Counted from the stretch's first letter, positions 34,136 to 46,194 are shown. The stretch: DNA of 64,000 bases from Ochotona curzoniae (GCF_017591425.1 NW_024464918.1:12026001-12090000), one strand, 5' to 3'. Numbers and translations: made by a program. The notes: generated from the sequence alone by a model not told the origin.

Positions 34136-34149
34136 TCTTCAGTTGCTTT

Positions 34150-34275
34150 TTCAAGTACATCAACAGGGATCTGGATCTCAAGGGGAACATCACAGACTTG
34201 AACCAGTGATCAAATGGGAGGCTGGCATTGTAAGTGGAATCTTAACCTAATATACCATTGAGCTAGCACTGAATT
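34150..34275 (-). mobile_element. Old CSINE fragment, minus strand
   Basis: Reversed head half of a rabbit-type CSINE: GGGATCTGGATCTCAAGGGG, GACTTGAACCAGTGATCAAA, GAATCTTAACCTAATATACC, GAGCTAGCACTG. Confidence 0.7.
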
Positions 34276-34389
34276 CTCCATTAAATAAAGAATTCAGCAA
34301 ATAGCAGTTAGAAAAACCACTGACCCTCAAGAATGTAGACAAGAACTACAAACAATAATCAAATCACAAAATGTTAATTTCTCTTACAT

Positions 34390-34823
34390 GCATCACATTT
34401 TCTTTCTGTACTCTGCATATTACTTACCACAAATCAAGAAACCATGTTAGTTGTCTTTTGGGACTCAGTTTTCACTATTATAATGGTCTCCAGTTACATT
34501 CATTTTGTTGCAAAAGGTGAACGTGTGGATTGAATATTCTATATCTTAACTCTTAGGAGTTGGACTACTAGGAACAAGGAGGTACAAACAACTCTGTATG
34601 TGCTTATTTCATTTTCTTAGAGTGAATTCCAAGGAATGGAATAGCTAGGTGATATGGACATCTTATTTTCAGATTTCTGAATCATCTCCACATTGTTTTC
34701 TGTAATGGTTATATCGGTTGACATTCCTGTCAACAGTACATTACGATGAATTTTTCTTCATAATTCCCCATGAAGAGGTCCAATTTTCCCTACATCAGTT
34801 ACCAAGTCAACTATCCTTTCTTC
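34390..34823 (-). mobile_element. L1 3' UTR/ORF2, minus strand, part 1
   Basis: Reversed L1 text: GGTCTCCAGTTACATTCATT, GTTGCAAAAGGTGAACGTGT, TGGAATAGCTAGGTGATATG, TTCAGATTTCTGAATCATCT. Confidence 0.8.
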
Positions 34824-35164
34824 TTCTTTTTTTTTAAAGATTTATTTTTTTATTTTCATTAGAAAGTCAGATATACAGAAAGGAGGAGATACAGAAAGAA
34901 AGATCTTCTGTCTGATGATTCACTCCCCAAGTAGCAGCAACAGCCAGAGCTGCACTGATCCAAAGCCAGGAGCCCGGAGCCTCTTCCAGGTCTCCCATAT
35001 GGATTGCAGGGTCCCAAGGATTTGGGCTGTCTTCGACTACTCTCCCTGGCCACAAGCAGAGAACTGGATGGGAAGTTGGGCTGCCAGGATTAGAACTGCT
35101 GTCCATATGGGATCCCAGTGTGTGCAAGACAAGGACTTTAGCCGCTAGGCTACCGTGCCGGGTC
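34824..35164 (-). mobile_element. CSINE in L1, minus strand
   Basis: Full-length reversed CSINE ending in CTACCGTGCCGGGTC. CAACTATCCTTTCTTC (34808-34823) and CAACTGTCCTTTCTTC (35165-35180) are its target duplications, with one mismatch in 16. Confidence 0.95.
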
Positions 35165-35495
35165 CAACTGTCCTTTCTTCAGGGAGAGATTTTAGTTCAT
35201 TTCTCAAAGATTAGTTGGTTACAAATTCACAGATTAACTTCTGTAATTCGCTGGTACGTATATTTCATCTGGTGCCAGTACCGAGCTGTTTTAAATGTAA
35301 CTGACATGTCTTTCAATCTGATACTGTGATGCTTTCAGTTTTACTTTGATTGTTTAGGATTGCTTTAGCTATTCAGGATCTCCTGCGATTTTACAGGAAA
35401 ATAGGGACTTTTTCTAGATCTGACATTTATTGAGATCATTTTGAATCTATACATTGTTTTGGGTAGCATGCATACACTACATGTCCACACAGTAA
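35165..35495 (-). mobile_element. L1 ORF2, minus strand, part 2
   Basis: Reversed ORF2 resumes: TGGTGCCAGTACCGAGCTGT, AATCTGATACTGTGATGCTT, AGGATTGCTTTAGCTATTCA, GGGACTTTTTCTAGATCTGA. It ends near TTGGGTAGCATGC. Confidence 0.85.
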
Positions 35496-37339
35496 TCAGA
35501 TCTTATTAACCATTTTTCTTAATAACGAGTGTCAAATGATCCTAGTTGTTAGCTGTTTCAAGGAATACTGAATTAATGTTCAAGCTTGCATTTCTTTATG
35601 CATGTAGGTGAATATTTGGTAAAAATTAATATGTTCCAATATGAAATTGTATTCACCTCAATAAAATGTGGCAGATCATATCAAATTGCCCTCTCAGAAC
35701 ATTCTATCAGTGCATGTCCAATTGCATTTGATACAATTTCTGCAAGTAATGATAAGATTCTAGTGAAAATCAATATAGATTAAAAACCCTAATTTAAATG
35801 ATGGAAATAAATCAGAGTTATTTTTCTTATAAAACAGTATATCTAGAGATGCATAGCAGCTGGTATTTGTTGTATAGTTTAAAATATTATAGCTGTATAT
35901 TTGTAAGTTCCCTGCCCTTCATGGTGACAAAATGACAGCCATTGCTTTAGGACTCATGTCTCTATTCAAAACATACTGAGCTAGAGAAGGGAGGCACCTG
36001 CCTTAACTCTGCCTGTTTACCAATCAATGCTTTTACCTGCCTCCACCATATGTTTATTGCTTTTTAGACTCCATACTATGTGTACTGTTTATAACTGTCA
36101 TATCATCAGCACAGCCACAAAGAAAGCTAGGAAAAATCTTTGATTTTCCATCTCTCAAGTTGAAGCAGTCAAGGCAGGAAGTGGATAAAATGGATCTAGA
36201 TTAGTAAACTATCAGTGTTTTTAAAAACCCACAGAATTACCTAGAAAACTCATTTTATTACAACCTTGCCAAGACTGGGAGAAAAAAGCTTTCTTATTAG
36301 TTCATGGATTATGAAAAGGTATTTCTGATTATTAAAATGTCATTTGCCTGATATCTATTTGGTTTATATTTTTTAAAAAACCTGCAAAAAATGTTTAGTT
36401 ATTTATCATTTTCTTCCGTAAATTTCAAATTTTTACCAATTGTGCCAGAATTACAAACCTTAGCATATTCATTAATAAATTTGCATAGAGAACTATGACG
36501 CAGAGATATCAAAACCTTGAGAGAAAATAAAGGGTTAAGAGAAAAGGATGGTTGAATAGAAAGAACCACAAGCTAGAGGGGAGGATACTGAATGCAAACA
36601 CTAAAAGCCTCCTTTATTTTTCAGATTTGTCATTGCGCTGAAGGGAAATTCATTTTCCCTTGCAAGTCCACAATCTCAGAAATAGTGTTGTAAGACTCTT
36701 TGATTTTAAAAAAAAAAAAAGGCAGACCAGGGACTGTATGCTGGACTGAACTTAGAAACATCCGAGGAGCACACTCACTGTTCCGGAGTCCCAATTCTGA
36801 AAGGCTTGTATTTGTTTAGAATTTTTGTGTTTTTTTTTCTTCCTCTAGCAAGAACCGCATTCGATTTTAATTTACAATGGCCTTCAGATGGATGAGGGCA
36901 AATGCCCAGGCTTAGATCTTGCTGGAAGTAAATGTCTGTAGAAATTAAATGCAGTGAAAATAATAATTCCACAAATTTCCAAACATTCAAAGAGAAATCT
37001 GTATTCTAATAGAACAATGAAATTACAATGCACGTAAATTATGTATGTTATAGATTTTATAAGTATTGTTAGTCAAAATAAGTACATTAAATATCACTCT
37101 TTAGAACAAACCTTAATTTTATTTCTAGTGTGATGGACTCTCCAGTGCAATTAGCCTACTTTAAGAAATATAATTCCATTAAATATATATTACCTTGATG
37201 GAAAATCTGAGAGATGATGAAAAAACTAGAAAATCCACAGGTTCACCTGGGGGAAATTCCGTGAATATGTGAAGAGGTTTGCCAGTTGAATATGCCTGAC
37301 CATTTCATCCCATACTTTGTAAAAATTCACCTTCCCTGA
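35496..37339. other. Unique AT-rich DNA, nothing recognised
   Basis: A run of A lies near 36709-36720. No repeat family, exon or RNA gene identified. Confidence 0.4.
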
Positions 37340-37640
37340 GTTACCTAAACATGGAATGTGCAAAAATATCTATGCAATTGCAATGGCTTCCTTAGTCTAA
37401 GACTAATTACAGTTAAAGATGAAAATTTTGGAGACAAACTGCTTAAGCTGCAATTCCTATTGTACAGTAAATGTTCAGACTTCCAGTCATTAACTGTAGC
37501 ATGTTTCCATTTGAATATCACAGCTAACCATCAACAAATTATTAAATTTATGTATTTCACATGCCATTCTCCTAGGCAACAAAAAGAGCACAAAAGCTGT
37601 GTCTCAGTGGCAATTCAGTTTTTATAATCTTTGAAAAATG
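37340..37640. promoter_or_regulatory. Candidate conserved element with an RFX half-site
   Basis: Repeat-free. CCTAGGCAAC at 37571-37580 is a strong RFX half-site, with GACTAATTACAG and CAAATTATTAAAT homeodomain cores nearby. An 89-codon plus-strand frame (37358-37627) covers it but has no domain. Function is inferred. Confidence 0.3.
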
Positions 37641-38324
37641 GAATAGAGAGTTATTAAATGGTAATCTTTCCCATTGTTCCCTGCTAACAGCCACCACCAA
37701 AATGGTGTCATTATCTATTATAGCAGAACAAATTATACTAAATCTTTGTAGCTTTAGACAATAAAAGCATTCTAGTTTTCAACACGCCTTGTGTTGATTT
37801 GGCAGTTTCTCTGTTGATTTCACCTAGATTCATGCATGAATCCCATCTGCTAGAGAATTGGCAGAGAGCTTAACTCACCTGAATGTTGATACCTCTGGAA
37901 AATTCCATTCAGTATAACTCTATTCTGTCATATTGGAATTCACAGGGGGAAATTCTGAAATTTAGAAGAGATGGCCAAGAAAGCTAGTGGATGGATCAAA
38001 CAGAAAGGAGTGTCTACCTCTTCCAAAATTTGCCTACAATCCATTTTGATAGCATAAAGTATTATTGATTGTGAAGAAACTACAATAATACAGAGAATAG
38101 GATATTAAAGTTCAAATAGAAAGTGCCTGTGTACCACAATCAAATTTACTGAGCCTACTTGTTCAGACGTGATCAGCATACACTTTCAGCCAACATTCAG
38201 ACCTTGAAAAGATGGTGCACAAAATAACAGATATTGTAGTCATTTAAATTAGTAAAGAGAACTTATGAATTATTGCCCTCAGAAGTATAGGAATGCAAAC
38301 CTGAGGATTAGCTTGCCTTGTGCA
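37641..38324. other. Unique AT-rich DNA, nothing recognised
   Basis: No features identified. The putative L1 5' fragment begins on its right. Confidence 0.4.
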
Positions 38325-39200
38325 ATTCATCTTCTTAAATTCCTTTTCTGGTATCTCCTCAATGTCTTCATCTTGCATCTCAGCGAGGAGATGGGTTTTG
38401 GTTGTTTTGGGAGGAGGTGCTGGTTCTTTCGTTGGAATCATTACTTTTTCTGATACTTCTTCCCATTGCGTTGTGGTTTCTTGTCATTTGGTGATTTTAA
38501 TCTCTGACTTTCTTGACCACAGACTTTGACCTCGGTGCAGTAGCTTAGAATGGGTGTGGCCCTGTTCCTGCTGTATGGATTGCAGACAGAAGCATAATTC
38601 TCTGTACTTTATTGGGGACAGCAGGCGTTAGTGGGTTGTTGGGTAGTTTTGTTTACCCCTGGATTTATACCTCTCCAACCGGGTTCCCCTGCAGTGTGTT
38701 GGCTACTGTATAAACTCGGGGCGGGGAGCAGGTAAGGAACTTTGTAGCCTTGAGAAATCTTGTCTTTTGCTCTGGGCAGACTTGGGTGACCCTCAACAAG
38801 ACTCAGGCCCTAGTGCCCTTGGGAGGTAGCAATTTTGGGGGCGTCCTTCCTGTGGCTGGTGCTCACGTTCGCCACCACCGCTGGGACCTTTGGCACCTTC
38901 TTGGTGGTCTTGGTCAGTTGTTGCCGCCATCAATAGCTCTGACTTCACCAGTCAGTGTCACTCCACCAAGGGCTCTGGTTTCACAAGTCAGTGACACGGC
39001 GTTGAGGCCACCTGCACACCTGCAAGGAATCCTGCCAGGGCCAGGACGCACTCCGTGTGGTGTATCTAGGCTCCCAAGTCTCCTATTCAGAGGTGTTTTC
39101 TTGTCTGGGGAGCGGGATCTGGTAGCCCCCACTCCACTGCCACCTTTGCCTGGGCTGGCCCTGAGTTCAGAGACGTCACAACCTCTGGTGCCTCTGCTGT
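38325..39200 (-). mobile_element. 5' end of a lagomorph L1: 5' UTR and start of ORF1, minus strand
   Basis: On the minus strand a GC-rich, CpG-bearing leader (about 39200 down to 38500) precedes a frame that reads M-I-P-T-K-E-P-A-P-P-P-K and then D-I-E-E-I-P-E-K-E-F-K-K (38441 to about 38325), which resembles the N-terminal segment of L1 ORF1 proteins. In-frame codons upstream of that ATG extend it by about 16 residues to a stop, consistent with a frameshift near the true start. Similarity stops right after K-E-F-K-K-M, so ORF1 is cut at about 50 residues and ORF2 is absent. The leader holds a 36-bp-period imperfect tandem repeat. Alternative: an unrelated GC-rich LTR. Confidence 0.55.
38936..38997. 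repeat. Imperfect tandem repeat in the putative L1 leader
   Basis: Two 26-base units begin at 38936 and 38972 and match at 22 positions (GCTCTGACTTCACCAGTCAG versus GCTCTGGTTTCACAAGTCAG, and so on). L1 promoters in several mammals carry such monomers. Confidence 0.75.
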
Positions 39201-42200
39201 GACCCAGGGAACTTCTTCAAGGCAGACACTATCCACTCTCCCCTTCTGCCTTGTATTTCCCAATCTACTCCACGTTCACACGGCATTTACTTTTTCACTT
39301 TCGTATTCATCCTCATGGCCTATTTTCACCTACCAAAGCAGAGAACTCTGTAAGCAAAGGGTCTCACCTCCAAGACTCAAAACAGATGAAGTGATAAATG
39401 ATCACTTTCAGTTATAAAACTACTAGTAGGAGGAGCTGATGAGGAATAAAAAGAATTTAGAGTAGCACAATTAAGAGAAATGGAGTGTGATTCTTTACTG
39501 TGAGACAATGATACTATTATGAGGTATTAATACAGGAAAATGGTTCAAAGGGCATATGGAACTCTTTTTATCACAACCTCACATTTGTTGTTTATAAATC
39601 TAAGGCTTCTAAAATAAGATGTTAAAAAAAAAAAACGATAGTATCACCCTCAAGGATCAGAAGGCTTAAAGCATGTAAGCGCTTTCACAAAGATTAAATT
39701 TTGCTGATAAACATTTCATGCGCTGAATGAGAATTAGCTTTTCTTAGAATATGCTGGCTCTCATGGATCCAGATATTGAGGCAATTTGATTGGAGGAAAG
39801 AGGCCAGAGAGACTTGAGCAGATTACCGATGTGAATGATACAGTCCTCACTATGGACTCCGGTAAATACTCTGCTCAGAGAGAAAGGAATACTTTGGTTT
39901 CGGTTATTAAAATAGCTTATTGGGAGGACCAAACACAAGGATTGGGATATAATCCCCCATGCTGTACAGATAGGGTAAAAGGAAAATGCTTTATGTATTG
40001 AGCTAATTAGAGAAATGAGTAATAGAAGCTTTAGCTACTGTCAGAGAATCCTGAGTGATGTGATCTAAACAAAGAGTTCATACAATTCTCTGATGGAGCT
40101 GGAGACGAGCCGTATGCGGAACACTTGGACACTTAAACAGCATGGGTGCTAAAGTGTTTCAGTTGTTATGAAATGACAGCAAATTAATGGAAGAAACATT
40201 TAAGAAGAAAGAAAATTTGTTTTCTGTCATGGGAAATTTCTGATGTCCTTTGGGAATAGGATTACTTACTAAAACTGTTTGAGTATGGTATTTTCATGAT
40301 ATAAGTTTAATTTGTAACTTAATTGTAACTTAATTTGTAACTCAATTGAGGTGACTGATAGCCATACCTATTTCAGTGACTTGGGCACACAACTTTTGTG
40401 GCCATTGGCTAGTTTTTCCTTCATCTTCGTTGTTCTAAATAGGATGCTAGCTGAGGTCCCAAAGTCTCCCGTTCACAACTAGTCAAACCCATTTGGTACA
40501 TATTTCCTGGATGCAATTAACCAGCAAAAGGAAATTCCGATTAAAGCATTATGATTAATTCAAACATATTCATTTCAGATTCATCAGTCTGTTCATTTGA
40601 ATCTGTCCAATGCCCCTTTTGTAGCCATTAATTTTTCATTTAAATTTTAAAAATTAGAAATACCTTATCTTTGCTAGGAACAAAAAGGAGAACTGGGGTA
40701 CTCTTGGGTTGTGTTTTGATCTATTTTCAGGTTCTTCCCAAGCTGAAAGACTATAAATTTATTTATTCTAAGAACATTTTTTGACTTGAATTTTGCAACT
40801 AATGTGGATTTCAAAGGAACGCTAGGCTGTACATTTTTCCCTCATTGAAGTATCAAGTATCAAAATGGTATTTGATGTCCAAGGTACATTTAAAGGCTCC
40901 ATCTTCCTTTGAGCAAAGAAGGTCATAATTTTCCAATATCAAAAAGGACTTAAAGTCCCAATTGCTATATTTTCCTCACAAGTGCTTGTTCCTCATAAGG
41001 AGAGGAAAGAAGCAGAGAGAAAGGGGAAACGTGCTCTTTCTTCACACCCATGTATCTCTGCTTATAGAGCCACACTGAATCAGTCATAAGATTGTGCCCA
41101 TAACCACTGAACCTAATTAATTCTTCAGATTGCATAATTCAGATGCCATAATTAGACTAAACTTTATTCTTTGTCTATCAATATAAGACTCTGGGAACCA
41201 AGATTTTTAACATATAGACCTTTGAAACACATAAAATATTTTCCAAATTGTAACATACACATTTACGATTTACATATAATATTTTGATATGTGTACATTC
41301 TGGAACAGCTAAATCTAGCTATGAAAGTATCTTCATCATAAGAACATTCATAACTGGAGTCATGAGTTAACAAAGATATCCGCATCTTTTGAAGTTAGAG
41401 ATCTACAACTAAAGTTCGTTTAAGCATGGATAAGATATGAGTATTAATAGCCTAGCTATAAAAGAGTGTGAGATTTTTTAAAAATCTTTTTTTGCCTTAT
41501 TTAAATTGAAAATATTCATTATAGTTTTATAAAAAGAACTTGCTTATGCCATCTTCCAAAATATAGATTTACTATGTATCAGTCTTAGTTTTTTTTTAAT
41601 TTGATTCTATTTATTATAGCACATTCACTCTGTTGTCAGAATATTCACAACAGCTGCAGGGACTTCCATGTGGGGAAATTCCCAACTTTTGTGAAGTTGC
41701 CAGGATCTGAAGAAAATGTAACATTTCATTCTGAAAGGAGGTTGCTGTATCAACCCTGTCCCACCAGTTAGAGCTAGCTGCTGGAGCTCATACTCTAATT
41801 GTTGCAAATGAGAGAATCCCTGCCAGTCGTTGTAGAAAACATACACGTATAACCATATGATTCTCATAAGCTAGGTTGACCAAATTGCCTCCTAGTTATT
41901 GGAATCTTTCCAGGAACTAAATACTACCAGTGAATTCCCAAGTGCAATGCAACAAAATATGTTAGTCCGGAAGGTAAGCATGTAAGAACAGTGGTAATTA
42001 AAAGTATGCATATCCTTTTTTGTTGAAAATATGTCTCTACTACCTGAAGGATAGCCATCATAGGAATGAGTAATAATTTATTGATTTCAGTGAGAGTCAC
42101 ACCAAAACTTGCAGTGTAAACGAATCTCTCTTGTTGTGCAGGCTGAAGATGTAGTTGCAAAAGGTAAGGAAACACTATGACAGGCACTTGGAACTTTATC

Positions 42201-42288
42201 TTTGTCACTCCCTTCATTGTTTGAATATTCAGGTACCCAGCTCTCATCCTGAAGCTTTGAGTTGCTTTGATACACTATCTGTGCCTTG

Positions 42289-42290
<2 letters not shown>
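39201..42290. other. Mostly unique DNA
   Basis: Apart from the short tandem repeat at 40308-40342, I recognise no repeat family. Minus-strand frames at 41625-42247 have no domain. Confidence 0.4.
40308..40342. repeat. Three tandem TAATTTGTAACT units
   Basis: Units of 12, 11 and 12 bases lie head to tail (40308-40319, 40320-40330, 40331-40342). The middle one lacks a T. Confidence 0.9.

Positions 42291-42351
<61 letters not shown>
42291..42351. repeat. Long pure TG microsatellite
   Basis: Thirty uninterrupted TG units, followed by a G-run. This produces poly-Cys/Val and poly-His/Thr frames on the two strands, which are not genes. Confidence 0.98.
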
Positions 42352-42352
<1 letters not shown>

Positions 42353-42672
42353 GGGGGGTGAATAGAGGGGTAGTAGGAGAGAAACAGATGATAAACACAC
42401 TAGAGATATTGTCCAGAAGTCATCTCCTCATTTATCTAGGGGGCTCCAACATCTATAAAATGGAAAAAAAAAAAGGAATGTTAAACAAGTTCATTGGTTT
42501 ATGGGTTTGTTTTAAATATTCATTTTTATTTAACAATCTGTGTGTCCCGTTACAAATGTATCTACAGCAGTTCTAAGTATCAGATGACAACAGTGGAAGC
42601 ACTGATACCCACAAGTATGGGGACTATATAGCCAATGGGAACTCCAATAGTGCCTATCACTTGTTTGATTAA
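42352..42672. other. Unique DNA
   Basis: An A-run lies near 42463-42474. Otherwise no feature. Confidence 0.4.
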
Positions 42673-43006
42673 TGTCCCTGCTTGTGGGCTGGGAAAGCAG
42701 TCAAGGATGGCCCAAACAAAGCCTTGGGACCCTGCACCTGCACAGGTCCCCTCAGAGGAGAGACAGAGAGGAAGATCTTCCATTCCATAATTCACTCTCC
42801 AAGTGGCCACAGCGGCCGGAGCTGAGCCAATCCAAAGCCATGAGCCAGGAGCTTGTTCCGGGTCTCCCACATTGGTGCAGGATCCCAATGATTTTGGGTC
42901 GTCCAAGCAGGGAGCTAGATGGGAAGTGGGACTGCAAGATTGGAACTGGCATCCATATGGGATCCCGGTGCATTCAAGGCGAAGACAAAAATAAATCTTG
43001 AAAAAT
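42673..43006. mobile_element. Composite CSINE: plus fragment, inverted core, plus tail
   Basis: 42673-42744 is a plus-strand CSINE piece (GGGAAAGCAGTCAAGGATGG, AGCCTTGGGACCCTGCACCT). 42745-42985 is a minus-strand CSINE lacking its T-rich head and missing its centre (it jumps from TTTTGGGTCGTCC to AAGCAGGGAGCTAG). 42986-43006 is a plus-strand CSINE tail (AAAAATAAATCTTG). Because the plus piece and the inverted core cover the same part of the consensus, this is two elements joined with deletions, not a simple inversion. Confidence 0.85.
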
Positions 43007-44630
43007 AAGGTGGATTCTTTCTAAAGCTTTTACCAATCAAATTTGTAATCTAGTACGACCTTTCATATTGTATTCTTCTGCTTCCTATGTTTTGCAGTCT
43101 ATCAGCGTGTGATCTGAGGTAGCCCTATTGTGCAAAGAGATTGTCCTGAACTTCAATTTGGACAAAACTTGGCATCATACAATCTATATCCCCTTCTAGG
43201 AAAGAACTAAATCTCCTGATAAAATAGCTAAACATTTTTGCCATGGCCTTGGCTACAGTGAGTGGCTTTTGGGGAAGTGCATGTAATCCACCCCTCTGCT
43301 AGCATTGCCTTGCTGTATCTAAGCCTATGTCGAAAGAACCTAATGCCCAGTTCCTGCTGGTGACTCTCTCCTGGTGGTTTTAACTGGACATCCGTTACTC
43401 TGCTGTTGTTTGTGGGCCTCTGTGAAGAGAAGCATCTTTGAATGTCTTTTTCTGATTTCTTTGCCATGAGGCTGACTACGTGCAAGATTTTTTTTCACTG
43501 ATTTGTAGTACTTCCCAAAGGTTTATCTGGGAAGGTAATATGTTTCTAAAGAGGGAAGCATTAGAATTCCCTTTTTAAAAAAAAGATTTTTAAAATCCAA
43601 AATTGAGAGATAATTCCAAGCAGAGGGAAGATTACTTTGTGTCACAATTTTCTGAATCATATTTTCTTACCCCACATTTAAATAAAATAGAGTACTCTAC
43701 AAGAGTGCATGGAAGTCTTGTCTAAATTTGAGGGAGAAAACACCAATTTTAACTCTTCAAAATAATTCTGACAAGCTGCATAAATATTTAGTTATTTTAA
43801 GACATCTCATTTTGCTGTGAAAATACATATTATTAATTCACTAATTTGCTTATAGGTCATAATTATTAAGAGGTTCAATCAATATTTGGTAATATACATT
43901 AATTTAGATGACAGATTCCTCAATATTCTGTCCAAACTGTTGTGTTTATTTATTGTGTTGAAGCTCCAATTCTCAATGGTTTCAATAATATTTTAGAGTT
44001 TAACCCAATTTTTAATATCAACACCTATTATAAAATGTTATTTTAAGTTAAACTTTATAAACAGAATGGTTGTTCTCACTTATTCTGCAAAATCAGCATG
44101 GCACAAAATTAATGGAGGCAGTCTTTTCCAACACACTTCACAGATAAATAGGTTTTAGCATGGCCTATGAATCTGGTGTTGGCATTTAATCTCCATAGTA
44201 AGATACTAAGTGGGTGAAGTTGGGAGGTAAGGTTTCATAGAGATGATTAGGATTAGCATACCCAGGATGGAACCTACAGAACAAAATATTGATTGCTTTA
44301 CAAAAAGAGAAGTAGACAGGTGAGCACAAACACATACCCATCAACTCCCTATCTCTGTGCAGTTCCCTCTGCCACTTTGGGACTTTGCCCCAGAAACCAC
44401 TGTTACCAGTTCTGTCCCTTCTATCTCAGACTAAAACGGAGAACAACCATAAGCTCCCCTGTGGAACTTCCCCAGCCTCAGGTATTTCATTGTGGAAAGA
44501 ACAACAACATGCTATAATATTCATGCTGAGTTCAGTTGGCATGCTCCCGTCCCCAAAATGTGACTTTTAAGTATTACAGGAAGGTGGTAAGAAGGAGCTG
44601 GTACTTTGCTGTGGTGCAGGTTTATTCTCT
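43007..44630. other. Unique DNA, nothing recognised
   Basis: AT-rich from 43600 to 44150. No repeat, exon or RNA gene identified. Confidence 0.4.
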
Positions 44631-44975
44631 AAGTGCCTGCGATGGGAACTTCATCTCCAGGACGGAAGGACTGTGGGGAAGTGGAGCCTTTCAGGAGAGA
44701 TTTGGACATGAAGCCTCCACCCTCATGGGCTGCGCTACTCTAGAAGGGGTGTGCAGAATGGGTTCTCTCAACTGCTCTCGCTCTCAGGATGTGGGGACAA
44801 CACATTCTTCCTCTCTGGATGTGGAAAGTGGGGGCAACAAGACACCATCTAGGGACCAGAACAGAGTGCTTAGAGCCATGATCTTGGACTCACCAGCCTC
44901 CAGGACTGTAATTCATCATTTTCTGTTCTTGATAATTACCTAGTCTGTAGTATTCTGTTAGAACACACATACACA
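44631..44975 (+). mobile_element. MaLR-type LTR remnant, plus strand
   Basis: The end is diagnostic: GCCATGATCTTGGACTCACC, AGCCTCCAGGACTGTAATTC, then CTAGTCTGTAGTATTCTGTT. The upstream part (GAAGCCTCCACCCTCATGGG, GGATGTGGGGACAACACATT) also fits. The subfamily (MLT1 or MST) cannot be told. Confidence 0.72.
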
Positions 44976-45206
44976 CACAGTTCACATGTAGTTTATTATT
45001 CCAAAACATCTCTTTCCTCTTCTGTTCAATTAAAACTTGAAACTTGAAAACAAATCATTAAAAAAACTGTAACTCTATAGGTTTGAAACTAAATTATACC
45101 ATCCTCCCTTTTTCCTATGCAAGAAAAGCATAGGAATGTTGATGAGCTCTTGATGCTGCCATTGGACCAGTTGCAGAATAAAAGTCTAGTTACCCAAAGC
45201 AGTTGG

Positions 45207-45545
45207 GTTGGGCATTGTGACACAATAAGTTAACACACTGCTTCAAATTCTTGCATCCCTTATCCACCGGTACAAGCCCCAGCCACTCTACCTTTCTGAT
45301 CCAATTTCCTATTAATAAACCCAGGAGGCAATGGATAATAACCCAAATTCCTGCTACCCAAGTTGGAGACCCTGATGGAATTCCTGGCTTCTTTGGCCCC
45401 AGAATGTTGCAGGCACTTGGAAGTAGTTCCACAGATTCAAGTTCATGATTATTTCATTTTCATATTCATTCTCTCTCTCTCTCTCTCTCTCTCGTCTTTT
45501 CTAGCCTCTCTCCTTCCCTCCCTTCAAATAAATAAATATTTTTAA
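45207..45545 (+). mobile_element. Older CSINE with CT expansion, plus strand
   Basis: TTGGGCATTGTGACACAATA head, GATCCAATTTCCTATTAATA and GGAGACCCTGATGGAATTCC body, and a tail CCTTCAAATAAATAAATATT typical of the older rabbit-like type. The CT tract at 45471-45493 is its expanded pyrimidine region. Confidence 0.82.
45471..45493. repeat. CT microsatellite
   Basis: About 11 CT units, within the SINE. Confidence 0.95.
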
Positions 45546-45589
45546 GGGAAATATGAACTGTGGGCCACAAAGCATTTTTCCTAACACAA

Positions 45590-45716
45590 ACAGCTTGTCA
45601 TGAGCAGGAAGCTGGAATCCCAGATAAGAACTGAGACCCAAACCTAGGTTACTCCGATACGGGATGAGGGGTCCCAACTCTCAGTGTAAATGCTAGAATA
45701 AATACTCGTCCTTCCT
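45590..45716 (-). mobile_element. CSINE fragment, minus strand
   Basis: Reversed CSINE text: GAGCAGGAAGCTGGAATCCC, GACCCAAACCTAGGTTACTC, GATACGGGATGAGGGGTCCC. Confidence 0.6.
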
Positions 45717-46194
45717 TTTCCCTGTATGTACAATATTCGGTGGAAGGAAGTAACATGTGTAGCATGTATTTTTTGAGTAAGCAGTTTCTATGTAAAGTAT
45801 TTGGAATTCTTTTGCCTAGAAGATTTCTCAACAGTTATTTATATCTACCAATATAATGAGTATTTATTGTATACTTCTGTCATCTTATATAAATTAATAT
45901 ATTTATGTTGTTCACCTGGTTTCAACTTTGGCCATTATGAACTCTTCTAGTTTCTGCATTCTTACTATATATCCTTGTAAGAGTAGGAGGTTTTCAACAG
46001 TTCCCAACCTCCTGATGTTACAGAGTATCTAGGCCCATCCTATGTGCGTCTTTCCCTAATTCTGAAATTACTCATCTTCTCCTGGGAGCTCTGATTCTGT
46101 TATGTGGGATCTACTATTAGAAACTAATCTCAAATTGTAATTTTTCTTGAATGAGCTTTAATATGCAATTGCTTTGATTTGTAAATAGACAAGT

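Noticed and set aside
38750..39202. 150-codon plus-strand open frame
   Set aside because: It lies in the GC-rich putative L1 leader, antisense to the L1. High GC lowers stop frequency, and no domain is visible.
42087..42576. Poly-His/Thr and poly-Cys/Val frames
   Set aside because: Translation of a TG microsatellite.
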